DNA from: Anaerolineaceae bacterium UBA6086
GTDB lineage: Bacteria > Chloroflexota > Anaerolineae > Anaerolineales > Anaerolineaceae
Length of the DNA: 6,392 nt
Direction: 5' to 3'
NCBI GenBank assembly: GCA_002436005.1
Contig: DIXG01000070.1
Location: 1 to 6,392, forward strand
Made by a program: the position numbers and the translations under genes. The notes beneath the pieces were generated by a model. The model ran no database searches and was not told the origin of the DNA. It worked only from the letters and a program-made list of their open reading frames with translations. This document shows, one piece after another, positions 1-5,365 of this stretch (position 1 is the stretch's first letter; every line of letters starts with the position of its first letter).

Positions 1-395
1 TCATACGCCCAGATGATTTCATTCAAAAACGACTGCCTTCCGAAGATTTCATCCAGCAGCACTTTGCAATAATGCACTTCCCGGTAATCTATGTGGAAAT
101 ACAAACTGCCATCGGGTTTTAGAAGTTTATACGCTGCAGTTAGTCGGGGTTCAAGAAATCCCAAATAATCATCGAAATTATCCCGGTAAGCCCGCTCCCC
201 AAGCACCGTGGTTTGATAGCGATTTCCGCCAAAACCGATCCGATCCCCGGATTGGTCCCGCGACACTTCAATTTGCTGGCGCGCTTGCTGCTTGCCCGTG
301 TTGAAGGGTGGATCAATATAGATCAAATCGATCGATTCAGGTTCCAATAAGTGTAATACTGCCAGGTTATCCGCATCGTAAATCGTGTTTTTCAT
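1..395 (-). CDS. Site-specific DNA methyltransferase, N-terminal part (runs off the left edge)
   Basis: The reverse strand from 395 to 1 is open for 131 codons with no stop, so the gene continues beyond the left edge. The protein begins MKNTIYDADNLAVLHLL and has the amino-methyltransferase catalytic motif DPPFNTG at residues 28-34, preceded by the strand IDLIYI. A later segment reads LLKPDGSLYFHIDYREVHYC (residues 91-110). Finding the DPPF motif close to the N-terminus, before any FxGxG cofactor motif, points to the beta class (N6-adenine or N4-cytosine, SAM-dependent). No restriction gene is visible, so it could be a solitary modification enzyme or half of a restriction-modification pair whose partner lies to the left. 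The ATG at 393-395 is preceded by only a weak AGG Shine-Dalgarno. Family call is secure; base specificity cannot be read from this part. Confidence 0.88.
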   Translation of the reverse strand, partial: MKNTIYDADNLAVLHLLEPESIDLIYIDPPFNTGKQQARQQIEVSRDQSGDRIGFGGNRYQTTVLGERAYRDNFDDYLGFLEPRLTAAYKLLKPDGSLYFHIDYREVHYCKVLLDEIFGRQSFLNEIIWAY

Positions 396-468
396 ATGCC
401 TATTTTAACATCATTCCTGTCCTAAACAGAGCTAGAAATTAATGAACCTTAAAATTTGCTAATTTAAC

Positions 469-497
469 TTGACATACTATTTATAACACACTATAAT
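469..497 (+). promoter_or_regulatory. Consensus sigma-70-type promoter of padR
   Basis: TTGACA at 469-474 and TATAAT at 492-497 are both exact consensus hexamers with the optimal 17-bp spacing. Transcription would start near 504, giving a leader of about 38 nt. Related ACTAT-type words occur at 476-485 and 490-499, 14 bp apart and overlapping the spacer and -10. They could be part of an operator for autorepression, as is usual for PadR proteins, but I could not find a clean dyad, so the operator is inference. Confidence 0.85.
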
Positions 498-526
498 GGC
501 AAGCCTAATACAGTATATAAGATTAT

Positions 527-534
527 GAAAGGTG
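527..534 (+). promoter_or_regulatory. Ribosome binding site of padR
   Basis: GAAAGGTG lies 7 nt upstream of the ATG at 542 and supports that start codon. Confidence 0.7.
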
Positions 535-541
535 TAACACT

Positions 542-910
542 ATGGCAGATGAGACAGTACAAGCCCAAACCCAAAACTTTATTCAAGAACTGCGGCGCGG
601 CGTCATCATCCTGGCAGTGCTCAGCCAGCTCTACGAAGAGCAGTACGGATACTCCCTCATGAAACACCTGGAGGATCAGGGTATGCAGATCGACCAGGGT
701 ACGTTGTATCCCCTTTTACGCCGCCTTGAAGAGCAAAACATCCTCGAAAGCAAGTGGCAGGTGGAAACCTCCCGACCACGCAGATATTATTTACTGAGTG
801 ATTTTGGGAAAAAAGTAATGGAAGAAATGACCGGAGAATGGTCAAGAATTAAGCAAACGGTTGATAATTTATTACTCAATGCTAAGGAGAACGAAAATGA
901 AATACATTAA
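542..910 (+). CDS. PadR-family transcriptional regulator
   Basis: This 122-residue protein has the typical PadR length and layout. A winged-helix domain occupies roughly residues 15-95: RRGVIILAVLSQL, then YGYSLMKHLED, then the signature GTLYPLLRRLEEQNIL, and the wing segment RPRRYYLLSDFGKK. A C-terminal helix follows (about 95-115) that probably serves for dimerisation. Family members are usually dimeric repressors that bind their own promoter and are released by a small effector or ligand. The stop codon (TAA, 908-910) overlaps the start of the next gene at 897, a typical arrangement in PadR/HAAS operons where the HAAS-domain membrane protein is the partner. That partner is destroyed here, so this regulator may be an orphan. 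The gene itself looks intact, with a strong promoter and a good ribosome binding site. Confidence 0.93.
   Translation: MADETVQAQTQNFIQELRRGVIILAVLSQLYEEQYGYSLMKHLEDQGMQIDQGTLYPLLRRLEEQNILESKWQVETSRPRRYYLLSDFGKKVMEEMTGEWSRIKQTVDNLLLNAKENENEIH
885..890 (+). promoter_or_regulatory. Ribosome binding site that identifies the original HAAS gene start
   Basis: AAGGAG, six nt before the ATG at 897-899, lies inside the padR coding region. It is much better than anything in front of the ATG at 995. It shows that the original HAAS gene began at 897, overlapping padR by 14 nt. Confidence 0.75.
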
Positions 911-998
911 TGACTCCACTGAAATTAGGCCAATCAGACGAAATAGACAATGTCAACGCCCCACAAACATGCATGATTTTAGGCATTTTATGGGATGA
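897..998 (+). other. 33-codon open frame created by the insertion
   Basis: From the original HAAS start the frame now reads MKYIN and then 28 codons of inserted element before a TGA at 996-998. That TGA overlaps the ATG at 995-997, the first in-frame start for the rest of the HAAS segment (an ATGA junction). Translation of this short frame is likely because the ribosome binding site is strong, but the peptide beyond MKYIN has no recognisable function. Confidence 0.5.
906..911. repeat. Target-site duplication, left copy (ATTAAT)
   Basis: ATTAAT here is repeated at 1085-1090, directly outside the two inverted repeats. In the restored gene it is present once, encoding Ile-Asn of MKYIN. Confidence 0.65.
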
Positions 999-1084
999 AA
1001 CCTTCAAAAAAGCATAAAATTGGTGCATTACGACCCACTTTCATACCACTTTCACAAGGGGAGCAACCTTTTTGCAGTAGAGTC
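912..1084. mobile_element. MITE-like non-coding insertion (173 bp) with terminal inverted repeats and 6-bp target duplication
   Basis: The left end GACTCCACTGAAATTAGG (912-929) and the reverse complement of the right end, GACTCTACTGCAAAAAGG (1067-1084), match at 14 of 18 positions without gaps. ATTAAT flanks the element on both sides (906-911 and 1085-1090). Deleting the element plus one ATTAAT rebuilds a normal HAAS N-terminus in frame. There is also an internal hairpin: ATTTTATG at 985-992 with CATAAAAT at 1013-1020, and ATGCA at 969-973 with TGCAT at 1024-1028. It has no transposase gene. Because ATTAAT is palindromic, the exact boundary and duplication length are ambiguous: the inverted repeat can be extended outward to 906/1090. 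The parent transposon family is not identified. Confidence 0.75.
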
Positions 1085-1090
1085 ATTAAT
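1085..1090. repeat. Target-site duplication, right copy (ATTAAT)
   Basis: This is the right-hand partner of 906-911. The reading frame of the HAAS domain resumes immediately after it. Confidence 0.65.
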
Positions 1091-1281
1091 TTATATTTGC
1101 AGGAAATTGAACGGCGTTTACCACAGCGCAACCGAGAAGATATCCTCAAGGAGATCCGATCGACTCTGATGGATATGATCGAAGATCAAAATCCGCATCC
1201 AGATCAGCCAGCCGATGAAGAGAGCGTCAAAGCCGTGCTGAGCGAATTTGGCTCTCCTCGCTGCATAATCTGGGGGAAAAC

Positions 1282-1373
1282 GTCCACCGATTCTTGAGCA
1301 TGCCGTCCACCGATTCTGGTGCATGCCGTCCACTCATTCTGGAGCAAACCGTCCACTTTTTCATGAAGGCCGG
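1282..1373 (+). repeat. Tandem 23-bp end repeats of the IS21-type element
   Basis: The word GTCCAC recurs at 1282, 1305, 1328 and 1351, an exact 23-bp period. The first two units are nearly identical (GTCCACCGATTCT, then TGAGCATGCC or GGTGCATGCC), the third is diverged (GTCCACTCATTCTGGAGC), and the fourth keeps only GTCCACTTTTTC. A degenerate unit (ATCTGGGGGAAAAC, 1268-1281) precedes the first. IS21-family elements carry multiple such end repeats as transposase binding sites. Confidence 0.85.
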
Positions 1374-1450
1374 AATCTAAAAACAGAACTGGTCAGACAC
1401 TCAAAGATGTGTCATGCTTGTCCTCATTCCAACACGATGAGGAGGCAAGA

Positions 1451-1504
1451 ATGGCACAAAGGAGACTGGCTGCTCGAAGAGTGCTGCGCGATGCGAAAGA
1501 TTAA
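1451..1504 (+). other. 17-codon open frame with strong ribosome binding site before istA
   Basis: AGGAGG ends 6 nt before the ATG at 1451. The frame reads MAQRRLAARRVLRDAKD and stops at 1502-1504, overlapping the istA ATG at 1491. Many relatives of this transposase begin with a similar basic stretch (M-x-x-R-R) directly followed by MRKI. This is therefore probably the original N-terminus of IstA, separated by a 1-nt loss near 1489-1491. A leader for coupled translation is the alternative. Confidence 0.5.
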
Positions 1505-2237
1505 AGAAGTCCTGCGGTTGAAATGGGGTTCAGGATTGAGCGCCCGGCAGGTTAGCGCAAGTTTGAAGATTGCCCATAGTACGGTGGGGGAATATCTCAA
1601 ACGGGCCGAACAAGCTGGGCTGGACTGGCACCAGGCTGAGGAGCTGTCAGAGGCAGAACTGGCAGTGCGGCTATTTCCCCCCAAGCAAGCCGGGGTACAA
1701 AAACGCCCTGAACCAGACTGGCCTAAAATTGAAGTTGAGTTGCGGCAAAAGGGGGTGACTCGGATGCTGTTGTGGCAAGAATATCGGGACGAGTATTTGG
1801 ATGGTTATAGTTATAGCCAGTTCTGCGTGCGATTCCGGCGGTGGCTGAAAACCCAGGAAAAGACCGTGATGCGAAACCCCAAAAAGGCCGGGGAGGAAGT
1901 ACAAGTAGACTATGCCGGGTTGACTGTTCCGGTGCTGGATCCCAAAACGGGTGAGGCACAGGAGATGCAGGTCTTTGTGGGCGTATTGGGCGCCAGCGGT
2001 TATATCTACTGCGAAGCGCATCGCAGTCAGAGCCTGCCCAACTGGATTCGGGAACATGTGCACATGTTTGCCTTCTTCGGGGGCGTCCCTCGGATCGTGC
2101 GACCGGACAATCTCAAGGCGGGTGTCAAGAAGGCTTGTTTTTATGAGCCGGACATCAATCCCACCTATCACGAGCTGACCCAGCATTACAACCTGGCCGT
2201 GATCCCTGCTCGGGTGGCTAAGCCGCAGGACAAGGGC
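1491..2237 (+). pseudogene. istA: IS21-family transposase IstA, 5' half
   Basis: From ATG 1491 the protein reads MRKIKEVLRLKWGSGLSARQ, a helix-turn-helix DNA-binding start (about residues 1-40, with HSTVGEYLKRAEQAGL as the end of the unit). An integrase-type (rve) core follows, with the first acidic residue in VQVDYAG (D140) and the second in VRPDNLKAGV (D206). Similarity ends after IPARVAKPQDKG (residue 249). The family normally continues DK-(A/G)-KVE, which supplies the third acidic residue, for a total of about 500 residues. The reading frame stays open into the transporter remnant as far as the stop at 2421-2423, giving a 310-codon chimera if started at 1491. In-frame ATGs further upstream (1323, 1407, 1437) lie in the end repeats or in sequence unlike IstA, so I did not use them. 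The product cannot transpose the element. Confidence 0.88.
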
Positions 2238-2551
2238 TTGGTCTACCTGATGCTCTTCAGTTTGCGAACGCCTATCTTTGGTGCGCTTGGGCTGATCCTT
2301 TTCCATGGGTTGGGCGCCCTCAAAGCGCCCTTCTTTGCTGAATACCAAAACAAATCTCTTCTCATAACCGGGCAACGGTTCTTTCAATCATCAATATGTT
2401 TGCTGGCGCCTACACAGCCCTGATGGGGTTCCTGATCGGCGTGGTAGCCGAAGGATCGCTGACCGGGGCATTCCTTTTCATGGGCTGTGTCATTGGGTTT
2501 TTCACCCTTTCCATTTTCATTGCGGGCAGAAAAGCGCTGGCGCAATCCTGA
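2238..2551 (+). pseudogene. Major facilitator superfamily transporter, C-terminal remnant with frameshift
   Basis: Two frames together give the end of an MFS transporter. The first (to about 2350) reads LVYLMLFSLRTPIFGALGLI and then HGLGALKAPFFAEYQ. The second (from about 2350 to the TGA at 2549-2551) reads QISSHNRATVLSIINMFAGA and then a hydrophobic stretch ending GCVIGFFTLSIFIAGRKA. The N-R-A-T-V-L-S segment before the last two membrane helices is typical of drug-efflux-like MFS proteins. The frames join in an A run at 2347-2350, where restoring one A would reconnect them. Only the last three helices or so survive; the 5' part was lost in the deletion that also removed the end of the IS21 element. 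The original substrate cannot be told. Confidence 0.82.
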
Positions 2552-2584
2552 AGCTTCCTGAACCGAAAACAACCAAATCGGCTT

Positions 2585-2624
2585 CATCCCAACCTGCCAC
2601 AGAAAATACCAGGGCATTGGGATG
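2585..2624. repeat. Inverted repeat (possible RNA hairpin)
   Basis: CATCCCAA (2585-2592) pairs perfectly with TTGGGATG (2617-2624). Inside the loop CCTG (2593-2596) can pair with CAGG (2610-2613). No run of T follows, so it is not a typical intrinsic terminator. It lies 34 nt after the transporter remnant stop and could be a weak terminator or mRNA-stabilising structure. Confidence 0.5.
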
Positions 2625-2712
2625 CAGGCTTTAGCAAAACATCCGTCAAGATATGGGTTTCGGTGTATACTCGTCATTAGAAGAATTATCCAGTGCTTTC
2701 TGAAGATGCCCA

Positions 2713-2718
2713 CAAGGA
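2713..2718 (+). promoter_or_regulatory. Ribosome binding site of the small membrane protein gene
   Basis: AAGGAG with a 6-nt spacer (TTGAG and one base) to the ATG at 2725 fixes this start. Confidence 0.75.
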
Positions 2719-2724
2719 GTTGAG

Positions 2725-3072
2725 ATGGATCAGTATCCCGAAGAAGAGAAAAAAGATGAATTTATGAACGCATCCGCTGAAGAATGGAGCAAGCCCAGCG
2801 AACCAGAACCAAGGTCCGAACCTGAACCACAGCCCACCGATCGATGGGGATCTCACTTCTCGGAAAAAGCCACCATCGATAGCGGAGAGCGGTGGGGGTC
2901 CGAATCAATCAATACGTCCTCACCAGGTTTCGCACCACCAGAAAAAAAGAAACTATCAAAATGGTGGATTGTAGCGATCATTGTCGTAGCTTTACTTTGC
3001 TTGTGCTTATGCGCAGCTGTGGTCGGCGTTTCCTATTTCGGCGTTAACTTGTTCAATAATAAGAGTTTCTAA
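2725..3072 (+). CDS. Small single-pass membrane protein with acidic, proline-rich N-terminal tail
   Basis: I do not recognise a named family for this 115-residue protein. Residues 1-72 are hydrophilic, acidic and low in complexity, probably disordered, with the repeat SEPEPRSEPEPQP (25-37) and two RWGS motifs (40-43 and 56-59). A basic patch, KKKLSKWW (74-81), precedes one hydrophobic helix of about 25 residues (80-105), which carries three alternating cysteines (92, 94, 96, in LCLCLC). A short polar tail ends NNKSF. The positive-inside rule places the long N-terminal tail in the cytoplasm and the tail end outside. There is no signal peptide or lipobox. The gene has its own AAGGAG ribosome binding site and ends before a strong terminator, so it is probably monocistronic. 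The start, composition and flanking signals argue for a real gene; the function is unknown. Confidence 0.8.
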   Translation: MDQYPEEEKKDEFMNASAEEWSKPSEPEPRSEPEPQPTDRWGSHFSEKATIDSGERWGSESINTSSPGFAPPEKKKLSKWWIVAIIVVALLCLCLCAAVVGVSYFGVNLFNNKSF

Positions 3073-3097
3073 ACAATCGTTAAAAACAAAATCAACC

Positions 3098-3129
3098 CGT
3101 GGCAGCTAAACCTGTGCCACGTGTTTTTT
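3098..3129. terminator. Intrinsic terminator shared by the converging genes
   Basis: CGTGGCA (3098-3104) pairs with TGCCACG (3115-3121) around a 10-nt loop. The rightward transcript then continues into TGTTTTTT (3122-3129), a classic rho-independent terminator for the gene ending at 3072. On the other strand the same hairpin is followed by GGGTTGATTTTGTTTTT, so it may also end the ppk1 transcript, whose stop is at 3143. Confidence 0.88.
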
Positions 3130-3142
3130 AACCCTTCGCCAT

Positions 3143-5269
3143 TTATCTTTGATTTAGAAACCAGCGTTGAACATCCACTAACGAGCCATTTTCGGGGGGC
3201 TTTGCGCGCTCATAACTTCCATCTGGCTGCATACGCCAGGCGTTGATGTTTTTCTGTAAATATACTTCCAAAATATCGTCCCTCAGGTGCCGAATCATAT
3301 CCGCATCCTCAACCGGGAAAAGCACCTCAACCCGCTGATTTAAATTTCTGGGCATAATGTCAGCACTGCCCATGAAGATGATCTCTTTGCCGTGGTTGTA
3401 AAAATAATAGATTCGGCTGTGTTCCAAAAAACGCCCTACCACACTGATTACCCGAATATGGTCGCTTAATCCCTCCACCTCGGGCCGTAAACAGCACATC
3501 CCCCGCACAATCAGGTCAATTTTCACTCCCTCATTTGATGCCTGGTAGAGCAAGCGAATCATTTCATGGTCCACCAGGGAATTCATCTTCAAAATAATGT
3601 GCCCATCTTTGTGCTTTTTATGTTGCTCTATCTCCTGATAAATCAAATCCATCAATTTTTCACGCAGTTGGATGGGAGCAACCAGCAGCTTTCGATAATC
3701 ATCCTTTGATGAATAGCCGGTGAGATAATTAAAAATATCCGTGGCATCCGCCCCAATCTCATCATCACTGGTGAACATGCCGATATCCTCATAAAGCTGG
3801 GCGGTAATGTGGTTATAGTTACCCGTTGCCATATGAACATAACGGCGAATGCGCTCACCCTCCTGCCGCACCACCAGGGCAATTTTGGAATGCGTCTTGA
3901 GCCCCATCAATCCATAGGTCACATGGACGCCCTCTTGCTCCAGCAATTTTGCCCATTCGATATTGCTCTCCTCATCAAATCGCGCTTTTAGCTCCACCAA
4001 CACAGCAACCTGCTTGCCATAATCCCGCCTTGCCTGCAGCAGTGTGCGGACGATTGGAGAGTTGCGCCCAACGCGGTAAAGTGTCTGTTTGATCGCCAGT
4101 ACATTCGGGTCAATTGCGGCATAATGCAGAAAATCCACCACAGGATCGAAGGAATCATATGGATGATGCAGCATGATGTCCTTACGGCGAATCATCTGGA
4201 AAAATTGGTCTGGCGTAGTATCACTATCTTTTTTAAAGTAAGCGGGAATTTTCGGTGAGAACGATTCATACTTCAGATCAGGTCGATCAATTTGAGCAAT
4301 CTGGCTGAGGTGGCGCAAAATCAGTAAATGATTATAGGTGTAAATAAACTGGGGGTCCACATTCAAATTTTCGACCAGGATTTTCAACATTTGGTCTGGC
4401 ATATCTGCATTGACCAGCAGACGAACGACTGCCCCAAAGCGTCGTCTGCGCACGCTCTCTTCCATGAACTCAAGCAAATCCATCACTTCCAAACCCTGAA
4501 GTTCAACTTCGGCATTACGGACCACATGGAAGGGATGTGCTTCGATCACCTTCATTCCGGGAAAAAGATCCGCCAGGTTGGTGATAATCACCTCATCAAT
4601 GTTGACAAAATCAAATTTGCGCACGCGTTTGGCGCGCGGCGAGGAGTCGTAAGCGGCTTTGTGCACGGGCAGAAAATAGGGCAAAGACCCGGGCACTTTC
4701 AGCCGTGCAAAATGACGGACTCCGCCCTGATCTTCAACCACAATGGCAAGGTTATAGCTCAAATTTGAGATATAGGGGAAGGGGTGACCCGGATCAAAAG
4801 CCAGTGGTGTCAGCACCGGGAAGATCACTTCTTTATAGTAAGCATCCACCCTTGCGCGCTGCGCCTTGTTCAGCTCAGCATAATGAAAGAGATGAATTCC
4901 CTTTTCAGCCAGCAGCGGCTTGAGAGTCTCGTTGAAATAGTCCTGCGCTTCGCGGGTCAGCTTATGAGCTTCTTTTCTAATTTCGTGCAGTTGTTTTTCA
5001 GGTGGGAGATTCTCAAAATAGAATTGGTCTTTAGAACCTTCTTGCGCCATGGTCAACCCGCCCACACGGACCATAAAGAATTCATCCAGGACCGAACCCA
5101 AAATCCCCAAAAACCGAACCCGTTCAAGCAGCGGGTTGTCCTTGTTTTGTGCCTCAAACAATATACGTCTCTGAAATTTCAACGTTGAAAGCTCCCGATT
5201 GAGATAACTCATCGGATCATTAACTAATTCACTAAACGACGCTTGCGCCTGGGAGTCTTTTTCTGCCAT
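3143..5269 (-). CDS. ppk1: Polyphosphate kinase 1 (PPK1)
   Basis: PPK1 reversibly transfers the ATP gamma-phosphate to inorganic polyphosphate through a phospho-histidine intermediate. The 708-residue length is normal for the family and all four domains appear present. The N-terminal domain has YLNRELSTLKFQRRILFEA (22-40) and LDEFFMVRVGGL (61-72). The head domain spans roughly 120-330. Two C-terminal phospholipase-D-like domains follow. The first contains VELKARFDEESNIEWAKLL (425-443), the catalytic histidine in KTHSK (H460) and the conserved RYVHMATGNYN (H479). The second contains GRFLEHSRIYYFYN with H617 and IMPRNLNQRVEVLFPV (638-653). No frameshift or missing key residue is seen. The start ATG (5267-5269) is preceded on the reverse strand by GGTGAGGA (5276-5283). 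The gene diverges from the kinase gene at 5366 and ends at the shared terminator near 3100. It is probably transcribed alone. The enzyme is usually peripheral to the membrane or cytosolic, and serves phosphate storage and stress responses. Confidence 0.97.
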   Translation of the reverse strand: MAEKDSQAQASFSELVNDPMSYLNRELSTLKFQRRILFEAQNKDNPLLERVRFLGILGSVLDEFFMVRVGGLTMAQEGSKDQFYFENLPPEKQLHEIRKEAHKLTREAQDYFNETLKPLLAEKGIHLFHYAELNKAQRARVDAYYKEVIFPVLTPLAFDPGHPFPYISNLSYNLAIVVEDQGGVRHFARLKVPGSLPYFLPVHKAAYDSSPRAKRVRKFDFVNIDEVIITNLADLFPGMKVIEAHPFHVVRNAEVELQGLEVMDLLEFMEESVRRRRFGAVVRLLVNADMPDQMLKILVENLNVDPQFIYTYNHLLILRHLSQIAQIDRPDLKYESFSPKIPAYFKKDSDTTPDQFFQMIRRKDIMLHHPYDSFDPVVDFLHYAAIDPNVLAIKQTLYRVGRNSPIVRTLLQARRDYGKQVAVLVELKARFDEESNIEWAKLLEQEGVHVTYGLMGLKTHSKIALVVRQEGERIRRYVHMATGNYNHITAQLYEDIGMFTSDDEIGADATDIFNYLTGYSSKDDYRKLLVAPIQLREKLMDLIYQEIEQHKKHKDGHIILKMNSLVDHEMIRLLYQASNEGVKIDLIVRGMCCLRPEVEGLSDHIRVISVVGRFLEHSRIYYFYNHGKEIIFMGSADIMPRNLNQRVEVLFPVEDADMIRHLRDDILEVYLQKNINAWRMQPDGSYERAKPPENGSLVDVQRWFLNQR

Positions 5270-5275
5270 AGCCTG

Positions 5276-5283
5276 TCCTCACC
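5276..5283 (-). promoter_or_regulatory. Ribosome binding site of ppk1
   Basis: The reverse strand reads GGTGAGGA here, with the GAGG core about 7 nt before the ATG. This supports the start at 5269. Confidence 0.65.
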
Positions 5284-5314
5284 TGTCCAAACAATCTACC
5301 ACCGATAGGTTAAG

Positions 5315-5358
5315 TATAATCGATGAGTCCATCCCTAATCTAAAACTGCGGCTATAAT
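5315..5358 (+). promoter_or_regulatory. Two TATAAT boxes upstream of the kinase gene
   Basis: Exact TATAAT hexamers occur at 5315-5320 and 5353-5358 in the divergent gap between ppk1 and the kinase gene. Neither has a convincing -35 at 16-18 bp. The second ends 7 nt before the ATG at 5366, so a transcript from it would begin at or beside the start codon (leaderless). The first would give a leader of about 39 nt. On the reverse strand the first box overlaps TATACT, a possible -10 for ppk1. Confidence 0.45.
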
Positions 5359-5365
5359 AGGACCT

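Larger units (their letters stand above)
396..541. other. Divergent intergenic region between methyltransferase and padR genes
   Basis: This AT-rich 146-bp gap holds the start signals of both divergent genes. The rightward promoter at 469-497 is clear. For the leftward methyltransferase gene I see only a weak -10-like TAAAAT (reverse strand, 402-407) without a convincing -35. No small gene or RNA is evident. Confidence 0.6.
897..1261 (+). pseudogene. HAAS-domain (PadR-partner) membrane protein gene, disrupted twice
   Basis: The gene starts at ATG 897-899 behind AAGGAG. After five codons (MKYIN) it is interrupted by an inserted element (912-1084 plus a duplicated ATTAAT) and resumes at 1091. 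Joining 897-911 to 1091 gives MKYINLYLQEIERRLPQ, then REDILKEIRSTLMDMIED and VKAVLSEFGSPR. This is the standard HAAS helical domain that precedes membrane segments in proteins paired with PadR regulators. The reading ends after SPR at 1261, where an IS21-type end begins, so only 62 original codons remain and all membrane segments are missing. The present DNA still offers an open frame of 100 codons from 995 to 1297, with about 30 codons supplied by the insert and the tail read from the IS end. I regard that as a fortuitous remnant. Whether a short soluble HAAS peptide is made is unknown. Confidence 0.85.
1262..2237 (+). mobile_element. IS21-family insertion sequence, left part only
   Basis: The remnant consists of the left terminus with 23-bp tandem repeats, followed by a 5' istA segment. 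The HAAS reading ends at 1261 and the next bases are TG, the dinucleotide often found at IS21-family ends. The rest of istA, the helper ATPase gene istB and the right end are absent: after 2237 the sequence belongs to a transporter gene. The element is therefore inactive in cis and was cut by a deletion whose other end lies in the transporter gene. The left boundary is inferred from protein similarity and the TG, the right one from loss of IstA similarity. Each could be off by a few bases. Confidence 0.8.
2552..2724. other. Intergenic region before the small membrane protein gene
   Basis: This 173-bp region holds no convincing gene. It contains a hairpin at 2585-2624 and a possible -10 box TATACT at 2666-2671, for which I could not find a good -35. 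It may carry the promoter of the next gene. Confidence 0.5.

Noticed and set aside
1035..1054. Short direct repeat CCACTTTCA at 1035-1043 and 1046-1054
   Set aside because: It is only two 9-bp copies inside the MITE-like element, too little to claim a separate function.
1282..1373. Regular 23-bp repeats resembling a mini CRISPR or iteron array
   Set aside because: The units are directly contiguous without spacers, decay progressively, and sit immediately before an IS21 transposase gene, so they are transposon end repeats.
1323..1490. In-frame ATG codons upstream of 1491 as istA start
   Set aside because: The translated segment 1323-1490 covers end repeats and does not resemble IstA, which begins MRKIKEVL or a basic stretch directly before it.
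1671..2387. Long reverse-strand open frame of 238 codons
   Set aside because: It lies wholly opposite the istA and MFS remnants, resembles no protein family, and both forward remnants are recognisable.
2384..2713. Reverse-strand open frame of 109 codons
   Set aside because: It is antisense to the MFS C-terminus and the intergenic hairpin, with no ribosome binding site or family features.
4354..4359. Extra GTCCAC word as a possible right end of the IS21 element
   Set aside because: It is a single hexamer inside the intact ppk1 gene, without the rest of the 23-bp unit.
4328..5188. Forward-strand open frames opposite ppk1 (4328-4768, 4705-4923, 4784-5188)
   Set aside because: They are shadows of the well-conserved ppk1 coding sequence with unprotein-like composition.
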